Part shown: one piece after another, positions 42,663 to 50,325 of the stretch | How positions within the stretch are numbered: position 1 is the stretch's first letter | Layout: each line of letters starts with the position of its first letter | Assembly: GCA_023262855.1 (NCBI GenBank) | Contig: JALQYQ010000004.1 | Span: forward strand, 44,841 to 108,840 | Length of the DNA: 64,000 nt | Origin: Crocinitomicaceae bacterium | GTDB taxonomy: Bacteria > Bacteroidota > Bacteroidia > Flavobacteriales_D > Crocinitomicaceae | Reading direction: 5' to 3' | Notes under the pieces: model-generated | Database searches by the model: none | Seen by the model: only the letters and a program-made list of their open reading frames with translations | Told to the model about the DNA's origin: nothing | Made by a program: the position numbers and the translations under genes

Positions 42663-43553
42663 TTAATTTCCACCTTGACTTTCACGGTAACGTTTGTTGT
42701 CATCGTCGTTGCCTTTCGCAGCTGGACATCCTTTTGCTTTTTTCTCGAAGAGGTAAATCAATTTCAAATGAAACATTGCAGGTACATAGTTTGATGAAAA
42801 CCAATGTGTTGCTGCACATCCTCCACGCCATTGAGCAAAACCAACAATTGGCATTTGAACACCGGGAATGAAATAACTTCTGCGACTCATTTTAATTCCA
42901 AAGCCTAAGTCGTAATGCAATTGTGCTGCAAACGGTTTCGAAAACCATTGATCATCAGCCATTGCTGTGCCATCGTAACTTTTACTTCCTGAGAATAATC
43001 GGTAGTTGAAATTTACGCCCAAGCCATTGTCGATGAAGAATTTTTTCGAAAGATTGATGTTCTTGTGCAAGGTAAAACGCCCATAAATTGACCCATTGTA
43101 AAACGAACCTTTTCCAGTTGCAGTAGTCAACAATTGATTCGAAAGGTTGTAGTAATTGATGGTTGTTTCTTCTTTTCCTCCCAAGTAGTTGAAGCCTAGT
43201 CCCCAATCGTAATACGAAACAAGAACCGTTTTCAACTTCGTTGATAATTTTGAACGTTTTTTCGGGAAATGAGCCAAACCAACTTCTAAGAAGAATCCTA
43301 ATTTTCCAGCTGGATCAAAGGTGTAATCAATTGGTCTTCCAATTGCATCGGTCGTTGCATACGTTGGATTGTTTTTATCTGAACGGGTAAACATGTAAGT
43401 TGGGCCGCCAGAAACTTGCAATCCGAAGTAACGGTAATCTTTGTAATCGGCCTTTCCGAAAACAGAAGAGCGTTTTTTACCAGGTGTAAAATCTCTTTGA
43501 GAAAAAACAACCAATGATGACAGAATAAATACAGCTGAAAGGATTTTCTTCAT
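42663..43553 (-). CDS. Outer-membrane beta-barrel-like protein
   Basis: 296 residues with a signal peptide (MKKILSAVFILSSLVVFSQ). Alternating aromatic strands, with YRYFGLQVSGGPTYMFTRSD and FFIDNGLGVNFNYRLFSG, indicate an outer-membrane barrel like those of the OmpW/PorT-like proteins of Bacteroidota. Two Cys (GGCAATHW and KGCPAAKG) lie near the C-terminus. Function is unknown. It lies between kmo and the ArsC-like gene, on the same strand as both, and could belong to the same transcript. Confidence 0.65.
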   Translation of the reverse strand: MKKILSAVFILSSLVVFSQRDFTPGKKRSSVFGKADYKDYRYFGLQVSGGPTYMFTRSDKNNPTYATTDAIGRPIDYTFDPAGKLGFFLEVGLAHFPKKRSKLSTKLKTVLVSYYDWGLGFNYLGGKEETTINYYNLSNQLLTTATGKGSFYNGSIYGRFTLHKNINLSKKFFIDNGLGVNFNYRLFSGSKSYDGTAMADDQWFSKPFAAQLHYDLGFGIKMSRRSYFIPGVQMPIVGFAQWRGGCAATHWFSSNYVPAMFHLKLIYLFEKKAKGCPAAKGNDDDNKRYRESQGGN

Positions 43554-43570
43554 AGTTCCAATTTAATCAA

Positions 43571-44917
43571 TTAACACAAAGAAAGGATTTTTTGCATCAC
43601 TTCTTCCGAATCCCAGTTTTGTTCAATGTTCGGCATTTCCATCACTTGATCCATGATTCCGTTTTGCACTTGTCCTTGTTTGTAGGCAACACTATAACGT
43701 ATTTCGCTGAATGTTACTTGCGAATATAACGGCATCCATTTTTCTGGATACAAGGTACTGAATTTCGCTTCGATTTTTTTACGCAATAAGAAGGCTGGAT
43801 CTGCCACATAGTCACGCATTACATAGTAATTTTCAAGCGACAAATCTTGTAACGCATCTCCATCTGGTTTACGCAATGGACTGTATTCAGCGAAGATTGC
43901 ATCCCAATCGTGGTTGTGTTTGTGCATTAATTCGTTTAAAACCGTGCAATCCTCAAAACCTGCATTCATACCTTGTCCGTAGAACGGAACAGTTGCGTGC
44001 GCTGCGTCACCCATCAAAGCCACTTTTCCATTGTGCCAAGGATAGCAACGAACAATTGCCAAAGCAGATAATGGATGATCTTCCCACGCATCCGCGATGT
44101 TTGGCATCATTTCATAGAAATCTGGGAAGGTTGTTTTGAAGAAATTGTCAACTGCTTCTTTCGATGTTAATTTATCGAAGGCATTTTCTCCTCCTTCATG
44201 CGGCATGAACAAGGTGCATGTGAACGATCCATCTTCATTTGCCAAAGCAATCAACATGAAGCGACCACGCGGCCAAATGTGCAATGCATTTTTATCCATT
44301 CGGTAAGAACCATCTGCATTTGCAGGAAGCAAAATTTCACGGTAACCATCCGCTATGTAATTTTGGCTGTATTGGAAGCGATCTGTTTTTTGCATTGAGT
44401 TATAACGCACAGAAGAAAATGCTCCATCAGCTGCAAATACTAAATCTGCTTTATCTACGATTTCTTCACCTGTCAATGAATTTGTCAAGTATACAATTCC
44501 ATTTTTCAAATCTACCTTGCGGCAATCGTGGTTGTAGTGAATCGTTGCGTTTCCATGTGTTTCAGCAATGTCCATCATTGTTGCATTGACTTTACCACGC
44601 GATACAGAATAAATCGCTTCACCGTCTTTTCCGTATTGTTGGTACGTTAAATTTCCTTTCATGTCGTGCATCATGCGTCCGTGCATCGGAATCGCGATTT
44701 TGCGAATTTCGTCACCCACACCAACTGCGTCCAATGCTTTCCAACCTCTGTTCGACAAGGCCAAGTTGATTGACTTACCAGCAGAAATTTCCGCTTTACG
44801 AATATCTGGTCGGCGTTCATAAATCGTAACAGAATAACCTGCTTTTGATAAATAAACTGCCCATAATGAGCCAACCAAGCCAGCTCCAACGATGATTACT
44901 TTTTTGTTATTTTCCAT
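43571..44917 (-). CDS. kmo: Kynurenine 3-monooxygenase
   Basis: 448 residues. KMO hydroxylates L-kynurenine to 3-hydroxykynurenine with FAD, NADPH and O2. The FAD-binding GAGLVGSLWAVYLSKAGY is at residues 10-27, followed by ERRPDIRK, the family block INLALSNRGWKALD, and GDAAHATVPFYGQGMNAGFED for the FAD ribityl site. The C-terminal region is hydrophobic, as in membrane-associated KMO. It is probably co-transcribed with kynU upstream, but a 556-base insert with a separate gene separates the two. It points to aerobic tryptophan degradation or de novo NAD synthesis. Confidence 0.95.
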   Translation of the reverse strand: MENNKKVIIVGAGLVGSLWAVYLSKAGYSVTIYERRPDIRKAEISAGKSINLALSNRGWKALDAVGVGDEIRKIAIPMHGRMMHDMKGNLTYQQYGKDGEAIYSVSRGKVNATMMDIAETHGNATIHYNHDCRKVDLKNGIVYLTNSLTGEEIVDKADLVFAADGAFSSVRYNSMQKTDRFQYSQNYIADGYREILLPANADGSYRMDKNALHIWPRGRFMLIALANEDGSFTCTLFMPHEGGENAFDKLTSKEAVDNFFKTTFPDFYEMMPNIADAWEDHPLSALAIVRCYPWHNGKVALMGDAAHATVPFYGQGMNAGFEDCTVLNELMHKHNHDWDAIFAEYSPLRKPDGDALQDLSLENYYVMRDYVADPAFLLRKKIEAKFSTLYPEKWMPLYSQVTFSEIRYSVAYKQGQVQNGIMDQVMEMPNIEQNWDSEEVMQKILSLC

Positions 44918-44929
44918 GCTTTCAATTTG

Positions 44930-45388
44930 TCATTCAGGATTCATGATTCGTGATTCGTGATTCGTGATTCGTGATTCAGGATTTGTGAAATAGACTAAAT
45001 CTGGTTCCTTGAATTTCGTTCCTTTATATTCTGATTGTTTTAAATAATGTATAAATCCTCCCAATTGATTAATGAGGCTTTGTGTTACGCTTATTATTTC
45101 ATCTGCTTTTTCCGTTGTCAAATACTGACGATCTAAAGCACGATAAACTTGTGATTTCACTTCTGCACAAGAAGCTTTGCTGATGGTTAAAAATTGAATA
45201 AACTCTCGATTTCCCGATCGTTCAAATCCTTCAGCAATATTATCCATAATTGAGCCACTCGAACGATTGATTTGATTGACCAATGCATAATCATTTGAAA
45301 ATGGGGGTGTTGATATGAGTTTATGAACTGTATTGCACAATTCTCTTGCTTCTTTCCAAACCCCTAAATCTTCAAATTTTTTAATCAT
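44930..45388 (-). CDS. S23-type four-helix-bundle protein in a repeat-flanked cassette
   Basis: 152 residues. The helical core has FEDLGVWKEARELCNTVHKL, VNQINRSSGSIMDNIAEGFE and FLTISKASCAEVKSQVYRAL, the four-helix-bundle (S23/Avd-like) signature, with a fourth helix near EIISVTQSLINQLGGFI. Its C-terminal tail is encoded by the adjacent heptad array and repeats ESRITNH, a tail that other family members lack. It sits between kynU and kmo, starting 85 bases after kynU and ending 12 bases before kmo, in the same direction as both. Function of stand-alone members is unknown; a nucleic acid-binding pentamer is the model. See also the copy at 6768. Confidence 0.75.
   Translation of the reverse strand: MIKKFEDLGVWKEARELCNTVHKLISTPPFSNDYALVNQINRSSGSIMDNIAEGFERSGNREFIQFLTISKASCAEVKSQVYRALDRQYLTTEKADEIISVTQSLINQLGGFIHYLKQSEYKGTKFKEPDLVYFTNPESRITNHESRIMNPE
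44931..44986. repeat. Heptanucleotide array flanking the four-helix-bundle gene (left)
   Basis: Eight 7-base units: CATTCAG, GATTCAT, four GATTCGT, GATTCAG and GATTTGT. They cover the last ~18 codons of the gene at 44930, between the gene core and the kmo start. Confidence 0.9.
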
Positions 45389-45441
45389 TTCATTTTTTCA
45401 TTTTGTGAATACCCTAAATTAAGATAATCACAATTTTCAAA

Positions 45442-45476
45442 AATCACAAATCATGAATTATAAATCACGAATTCTA
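45442..45476. repeat. Heptanucleotide array flanking the four-helix-bundle gene (right, inverted)
   Basis: Five units AATCACA, AATCATG, AATTATA, AATCACG and AATTCTA, which are the complement of the GATTCGT-type unit. The last unit includes the kynU stop codon. Together with 44931-44986 the pair forms inverted flanks around the inserted gene. Confidence 0.75.
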
Positions 45477-46760
45477 TTGTATTGCTTTTTCCAACAGTTG
45501 CCCGAACCAATAACAATCCTCGTATGAATTGTATAGAGGTGCAGGTGCGATGCGGATCACGTTTGGTTCTCTCCAGTCGGCAACAACGCCTTCAGCAGAA
45601 AGTGCATCAAACAATGCTTTACCTTGTCCTTTCGCCATGATAGACAATTGGGCTCCTCGTTTTGTTTTGTCGCGCGGCGTGATTAATTCAAATGTGCAAC
45701 GTTCTTTGTTTTTTTCAGAAATATCGTCAATGACAAATTCCATGTAGGCTGTCATTAAATCGCGTTTTTCACCAATGCGCTCCATTCCCGCTTCTTCGAA
45801 AATATCTAACGATGCCAAATGTGCTGCCATTCCGAGAACTGGTGCGTTACTCAATTGCCAACCTTCTGCTCCTTTCATAGGATTGAAACCTGGTTGCATT
45901 AAGAAACGTGTTTCTTTGTCGTAGCCCCACCAACCAGCAAAACGTGGTAATTCAGGATTGTAAGCATGACGCTCGTGTACAAACATTCCACTTACTCCAC
46001 CTGGTGAAGAATTCAAGTATTTGTAACCACACCAAGCAGCGAAATCTACTCCCCAATCGTGCAATTTTAAGTTGATATTTCCAGCGGCATGTGCTAAGTC
46101 GAAACCAACAATTGCTCCAACTGCGTGACCCGCCTTGGTGATTTTTTCCATGTCAAATAATTGTCCCGTGTAGTAGTTTACACCACCAATCATGACAAGT
46201 GCCAATTCATCTCCTAGTTCTTCGATTTTAGCTAAGATATCTTCTTCACGGATCAACTGTTCTCCTTCACGTGGTGCTACTTCCACCAAGTGTTCCGCTA
46301 AGTCAAGTCCATGAAATTTCACTTGCGATTCCAAGGCATATTGGTCACTCGGAAAGGCTTTTGCTTCGCATAAAATCTTTGTTCGTTTGCCGTTTTTTTC
46401 CGGACGGTAGAATGACACCATCAACAAGTGTAAATTCGTTGTTAAGGAATGCGTCACCACCACTTCGATTGGTAAAGCACCAACGACGTTCGCCGCTTTT
46501 TGCGTTAAGTTTTCGTGGTAAGCAAACCAAGGACGTTTCGCTAAAAAGTGTCCTTCAACACCGTATTCAGCCCACGCATCTAATTCTTCAAGAATGTATT
46601 CTTTGGTTGATTTTGGTTGTAATCCAAGCGAGTTCCCTGTGAAATAACGCACAGTTTTCTCGTGAAATGTTGGGAAATAAAATTTATCGCGGAAGGATTT
46701 TAATGGATCTTTTGCGTCCAAACCTTGTGCAAAAGCTAAAGAATTTTCGAAATGGCTCAT
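45474..46760 (-). CDS. kynU: Kynureninase
   Basis: 428 residues. A PLP enzyme that splits (3-hydroxy)kynurenine to (3-hydroxy)anthranilate and alanine. Family blocks: YFTGNSLGLQPKS, SLTTNLHLL, FDLAHAAGNINLKL with the PLP-aspartate, and CGYKYLNSSPGG with the Schiff-base lysine. Its C-terminal RIAPAPLYNSYEDC is conserved. A -7 element TATCTTTG lies on the minus strand at 46779-46786, with no clear -33 TTG. Located upstream of kmo on the same strand, it forms a kynurenine cluster. The partners (tryptophan dioxygenase, kynurenine formamidase) are not in the window. Confidence 0.95.
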   Translation of the reverse strand: MSHFENSLAFAQGLDAKDPLKSFRDKFYFPTFHEKTVRYFTGNSLGLQPKSTKEYILEELDAWAEYGVEGHFLAKRPWFAYHENLTQKAANVVGALPIEVVVTHSLTTNLHLLMVSFYRPEKNGKRTKILCEAKAFPSDQYALESQVKFHGLDLAEHLVEVAPREGEQLIREEDILAKIEELGDELALVMIGGVNYYTGQLFDMEKITKAGHAVGAIVGFDLAHAAGNINLKLHDWGVDFAAWCGYKYLNSSPGGVSGMFVHERHAYNPELPRFAGWWGYDKETRFLMQPGFNPMKGAEGWQLSNAPVLGMAAHLASLDIFEEAGMERIGEKRDLMTAYMEFVIDDISEKNKERCTFELITPRDKTKRGAQLSIMAKGQGKALFDALSAEGVVADWREPNVIRIAPAPLYNSYEDCYWFGQLLEKAIQ

Positions 46761-46853
46761 TATATCTAGATTTCACTTCAAAGATAATGAAAGATTGAAA
46801 GGGAAGGGTTTCGCTGAAAAAAAGTAATTAACCGATCCGAATGTAAAACGTTC

Positions 46854-47666
46854 TTATTTCGGGCTGATTAATAGGAAGATTATACCAAATGCTGCAATGA
46901 ATCCACCGATGATCAACCAAGCTTTCGGTTTTTTCGCTTGCTTTTTTTCTTTCTCAGGTTTGGGAACATATGGAATTGGTTCCAATGGTTGCGGATTTTG
47001 TGTTTCAGTTTCTTTTGTTTCGCTTTGAGCTTCTTTATCTGCTTTTTCTTTACTTATGCGCTCCTCATTTTTTATGATCGCATTTGTAATGATTCCAGCT
47101 AACATAATTATCAATCCCACCAAACTGATGATTCCTCCGAGTCCAAGCAACAAAATCCCAACAATACCACTCATAAATGCGGTTGTACTCGAAATCGCCG
47201 GTAAATAAATCATTAAGCCAACTGCAATAACCAACAATCCTATCACTAATACGATAAGACCAACCAAATTGATTTCTCTTGATGGATTATAAGGTTCCGA
47301 TACTTTTTGCGTGCTCAATGCTTTGGACGCAACAGTGCTTTTTGTGAGATCAACTTGCTTGGAAATCGATGTTATTATAGGATTCTTTTGATTGACGTTC
47401 TCAAAAACTGGTGATTCGTTCAAATCGTTTTCACGCATTAAATCTTCATGTTCCGGAAGTTCCTTTTTTTGACCAAGAACTACCAGATTTTCCAAGCTAT
47501 CTTTTTCTACCCGCAGGTGAACCTCATCCGATGCTTGGATTGCATGATTTTTCTTCCAATTTCCTTTAAAACTAATATCCCAACCGGGTTGGTACAGTCG
47601 CTTTTGAATTGTGCACGATGATACAAGTACAAGAAATAAAATTAGGTTTAGTGCAGATAATTTCAT
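46854..47666 (-). CDS. Lipoprotein with several C-terminal membrane helices
   Basis: 270 residues from the ATG at 47666 (MKLSALN). The lipobox is VSSC. The segment after it, TIQKRLYQPGWDISFKGNWK, closely parallels the start of the lipoprotein at 12602 ([16 protein letters not shown]). A polar linker, two to three hydrophobic helices (INLVGLIVLVIGLLVIAVG, IVGILLLGLGGIISLVG), a charged glutamate-lysine stretch and a last helix follow. An all-membrane protein with a lipoprotein-type signal is odd; the lipobox Cys may be the true anchor. No function is recognised. Confidence 0.65.
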   Translation of the reverse strand: MKLSALNLILFLVLVSSCTIQKRLYQPGWDISFKGNWKKNHAIQASDEVHLRVEKDSLENLVVLGQKKELPEHEDLMRENDLNESPVFENVNQKNPIITSISKQVDLTKSTVASKALSTQKVSEPYNPSREINLVGLIVLVIGLLVIAVGLMIYLPAISSTTAFMSGIVGILLLGLGGIISLVGLIIMLAGIITNAIIKNEERISKEKADKEAQSETKETETQNPQPLEPIPYVPKPEKEKKQAKKPKAWLIIGGFIAAFGIIFLLISPK

Positions 47667-47822
47667 TAACACATTACGTTTGGTAGACTAAAATAGTTGG
47701 TTTTGTGGGCGAAATTACAACTTTATTCCAATCACAAGGACATCCGATTGTTTATGATTTCATTGAATAACCTTTTCTTCATTTTTTTTTTTACCAAAAC
47801 ACAAACAATACTACTTTTCTGA

Positions 47823-47851
47823 TTGTACTACATAGATAAGTACTAATTTTG
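47823..47851 (+). promoter_or_regulatory. Promoter for hemL
   Basis: TTG (47823-47825), an 18-base spacer and TAATTTTG (47844-47851) match the Bacteroidota consensus. The hemL ATG lies 18 bases later, so the leader is very short and the in-frame TTG at 47849 overlaps the -7 element and cannot be the start. Confidence 0.7.
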
Positions 47852-47869
47852 CATTCAAAACAGATAAAC

Positions 47870-49177
47870 ATGTCAACGCAACACACGATAAAACGCTCAA
47901 ACTCTGAAGCGTTATTTGAAACGGCAAAAACGTATTTTCCAGGCGGAGTAAATTCTCCTGTTCGTGCGTTTAAATCGGTTGAAGGTTCGCCACTTTTTAT
48001 TAAAAAAGGAGATGGCTGTTACATTTGGGATGAAGACGACAATCAATTCATTGACTATTGTTGTAGTTGGGGACCATTGATTTTGGGTCACAACCACCCT
48101 GCTGTTTATGAAAAAATTGTTGGCGCTTTGCAGAATGGTGCGAGCTTCGGTGCTCCTACGCGTTTAGAAAATGAATTGGCAGATTTGATTTTGAGTCGCA
48201 ACCCGTTTATCGATAAAATTCGTTTCACAAGTTCAGGAACTGAAGCAGTGATGTCGGCTTTGCGTATGGCTCGTGGATATACTGGAAAAACAAAAATCAT
48301 CAAGTTTGAGGGTTGCTACCATGGACATTCTGATGCCTTATTGGTGAAAGCAGGAAGTGGATTAGTAACGTTTGGAGAAACATCTAGCGCAGGTGTTCCG
48401 GTAAATGTTGCCATGGATACGTTGGTGCTTCCTTTGAACGACCTTGAAGCGTTGAAACAATGTGTTGCTGAATTTAAGAATGAAATTGCGTGTGCGATTA
48501 TCGAACCGATTCCAGCGAACAATGGATTGTTGTTGCAAGAAAAAACGTTCTTGTTGGCTTTACGAGAAATTTGTACGCAAGAAGGCATTTTATTGTTCTT
48601 TGATGAGGTGATTTCTGGATTCAGAGTTGCTTTTTCAGGAGCTGCAGAATTGTATGGCATCACACCAGACATTGTTACCTACGGAAAAATTATTGGAGGA
48701 GGGTTACCAGTTGGAGCTTATGGAGCGAGAGCAGAAATCATGGCACAAATTTCTCCTGATGGACCTGTTTATCAAGCAGGAACGCTATCGGGTAATCCTG
48801 TTGCAATGGCAGCTGGAATTGCGCAATTAACAGAATGTGCGAAACCAGGATTTTACGAAGATCAAACAGAACGCACGCGTTATTTTGTAGACCTCATCAA
48901 TTCACATGCGAAAGCAAAGAACTACAATTTTGAATTGGTAACAATCGGCTCCATTTTCTGGTTGTCGTTTGATGGAAAGAAAAGCATTCACAAAGCAGAT
49001 GAAATCAATCCAGACATGACAGGATTTAAAAACATTCATCGCGAGTTATTGAACCGTGGAGTTTATTTAGGTCCTAGCGGATATGAAGTTGGTTTTGTTT
49101 CAGCGGCACACACGAAAGAAATTTTAACGCTTACTGCTGAGAAGTTCTGTGAAGCCTTGGATGTGATTTTTAATTAA
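47870..49177 (+). CDS. hemL: Glutamate-1-semialdehyde 2,1-aminomutase
   Basis: 435 residues from the ATG at 47870. HemL converts glutamate-1-semialdehyde to 5-aminolevulinate for heme synthesis by a PLP/PMP mechanism. Blocks: KTYFPGGVNSPVRAF near the N-terminus, RFTSSGTEAVMSALR, FDEVISGFRV, and TYGKIIGGGLPVGAYG with the active-site lysine. Length is standard. The promoter at 47823 fixes the start and discounts the upstream TTG. The other heme genes are not here. A large hairpin and a second hairpin follow it. Confidence 0.97.
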   Translation: MSTQHTIKRSNSEALFETAKTYFPGGVNSPVRAFKSVEGSPLFIKKGDGCYIWDEDDNQFIDYCCSWGPLILGHNHPAVYEKIVGALQNGASFGAPTRLENELADLILSRNPFIDKIRFTSSGTEAVMSALRMARGYTGKTKIIKFEGCYHGHSDALLVKAGSGLVTFGETSSAGVPVNVAMDTLVLPLNDLEALKQCVAEFKNEIACAIIEPIPANNGLLLQEKTFLLALREICTQEGILLFFDEVISGFRVAFSGAAELYGITPDIVTYGKIIGGGLPVGAYGARAEIMAQISPDGPVYQAGTLSGNPVAMAAGIAQLTECAKPGFYEDQTERTRYFVDLINSHAKAKNYNFELVTIGSIFWLSFDGKKSIHKADEINPDMTGFKNIHRELLNRGVYLGPSGYEVGFVSAAHTKEILTLTAEKFCEALDVIFN

Positions 49178-49238
49178 GGAACTTCAAAAAAATTATTTTT
49201 CTTCGTTTACGGAAAAATTAAATTTTTAGAAGTTCCTT
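49176..49238. repeat. Long near-perfect inverted repeat after hemL
   Basis: AAGGAACTTC at 49176-49185 pairs with GAAGTTCCTT at 49229-49238, and the A/T-rich arms between them (about 16 bases each) also pair with few mismatches, leaving a 10-base loop (TTCGTTTACG). The first arm starts inside the stop codon of hemL. A palindrome of this length resembles a MITE- or REP-like element as much as a terminator. Confidence 0.6.
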
Positions 49239-49256
49239 GAGAATAATTATAAAGAC

Positions 49257-49285
49257 AAAAGGCTGTTACGATTGTAACAGCCTTT
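49257..49285. terminator. Bidirectional terminator
   Basis: A perfect 12-pair stem, AAAGGCTGTTAC/GTAACAGCCTTT, with a 4-base loop, lies between the 3' ends of hemL and the convergent gene at 49313. T- and A-rich sequence on both sides favours termination in either direction. Confidence 0.8.
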
Positions 49286-49312
49286 CTTATTTTGAATGAA
49301 ATTTAGTGTGAA

Positions 49313-49567
49313 TTAGTTACTACATTCCGCTTTGCGCTTCAACATTTCATCGCCCATCATGGTTTGATAGTCGGCGCATTCTTTTTTCTTCGCATCTTTT
49401 AATTGCTGCATTTTTGTTGCTTTCTCTTTTGTAACTTCTTGAGTAAGCATTTTTGACGCATAGGCATTCAACTCTTCTCCTGCATTTAAACATTTACAGA
49501 ATTGTTCGTCTTTCGATGAACAGGCAGCCATTACAAGTGGCACAATTATAAATAGCAATCGTTTCAT
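49313..49567 (-). CDS. Small Cys-rich lipoprotein
   Basis: 84 residues from the ATG at 49567 (MKRLLFII); a ten-codon extension upstream is rejected. The lipobox is MAAC. The mature part has four more Cys (EQFCKCLNAGEEL, KKKECADY and a Cys three residues from the end), mostly helical and lysine-rich, in a pattern that looks like a small helical hairpin with two disulfides. No family is recognised. It is read leftward toward the hemL terminator and sits after the two-repeat protein gene at 49626. Confidence 0.65.
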   Translation of the reverse strand: MKRLLFIIVPLVMAACSSKDEQFCKCLNAGEELNAYASKMLTQEVTKEKATKMQQLKDAKKKECADYQTMMGDEMLKRKAECSN

Positions 49568-49583
49568 GGTGCGAAAATAGCCA

Positions 49584-49612
49584 AAAAAGCTGACCAATTT
49601 AGCCAGCTTTTT
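49584..49612 (-). terminator. Hairpin after the 49626 gene
   Basis: AAAAAGCTG and CAGCTTTTT form a nine-pair stem around an 11-base loop, with A on the left giving a T tract on the minus strand. It lies 14 bases past the stop of the gene at 49626. Confidence 0.65.
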
Positions 49613-49625
49613 GAGTGTTATTTAT

Positions 49626-50087
49626 TTAATTCTTTTTGATTGGTTCAATTTTTCGAATTTGCTGTTTTTCGATTTTCATTCCCTCTTTTTGTGGACGTGC
49701 TTCGTTGGTTTGCAGGTTCATTTCTTTCAATTTCGCATCCGCCTCAGCACCTGTTAACACTTCAACAGTCGTTTGTCCATTCACTGTTTTTGTAATTGTA
49801 ACCGTTTTTTCTCCGTTGTTTTCAATGACATTCACTTCCTCACGCACTTCGCCTTCTTTGGTTTCAAACTCTGCCAATTTCGCTTCAGCTGCTTCACCTT
49901 TGTACACCTCTTCAGTTACCTTACCATTTTCAGTTGTAGTAATCGTTAAGGTTTTTTCGCCATTCTCTTCTTGTAAATTCACCTCTTTGCGAATTTCTTT
50001 TTTGACCTCTTTCACTTCCTGTGCTTGAGATCCAAATGCCATTAAACTTAAAACTGCAGTTGCAATGAATGTATATGTCTGTTTCAT
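49626..50087 (-). CDS. Exported protein with two internal repeats
   Basis: 153 residues. A signal peptide ends near FGSQAQ. The mature part holds two copies of a ~45-residue unit: EVNLQEENGEKTLTITTTEN through GEAAEAKLAEFE, and EVNVIENNGEKTVTITKTVN through GAEADAKLKEMN. Each is a pair of strands followed by a short helix and resembles small periplasmic domains of unknown function. The protein is highly charged (Glu/Lys). No family is recognised. It has a clear terminator behind it and is monocistronic. Confidence 0.65.
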   Translation of the reverse strand: MKQTYTFIATAVLSLMAFGSQAQEVKEVKKEIRKEVNLQEENGEKTLTITTTENGKVTEEVYKGEAAEAKLAEFETKEGEVREEVNVIENNGEKTVTITKTVNGQTTVEVLTGAEADAKLKEMNLQTNEARPQKEGMKIEKQQIRKIEPIKKN

Positions 50088-50279
50088 ATGTATTTAATTT
50101 GCTTTTTAATTGTCATATGGAATCGCAAAACGAACTAATTTTCATTTGTGTTTCTATCGAAAATTATTTCGTTGTGCTTATTTCATCTTTCTTTAATTTT
50201 GAGAAACAATAATAGTTAAAAAAGGAATCGCTTTAAAAATGGAAGTGTTAATTTGTTAAAACAGGTGTTGAACGGTCAA

Positions 50280-50307
50280 TTGAGATTCCTCCGATTCTCT
50301 ATATTTG
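50280..50307 (+). promoter_or_regulatory. Promoter for the aminotransferase/omega-amidase operon
   Basis: TTG (50280-50282), 17 bases and TATATTTG (50300-50307) match the Bacteroidota consensus. The ATG at 50326 is 18 bases downstream. Confidence 0.7.
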
Positions 50308-50325
50308 TGTAACAAAACAAAGCAC

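Noticed and set aside
44931..45476. Insertion sequence with terminal inverted repeats
   Set aside because: No transposase-like protein is encoded; only the four-helix-bundle gene lies between the arrays, so it is reported as a cassette of unknown nature.
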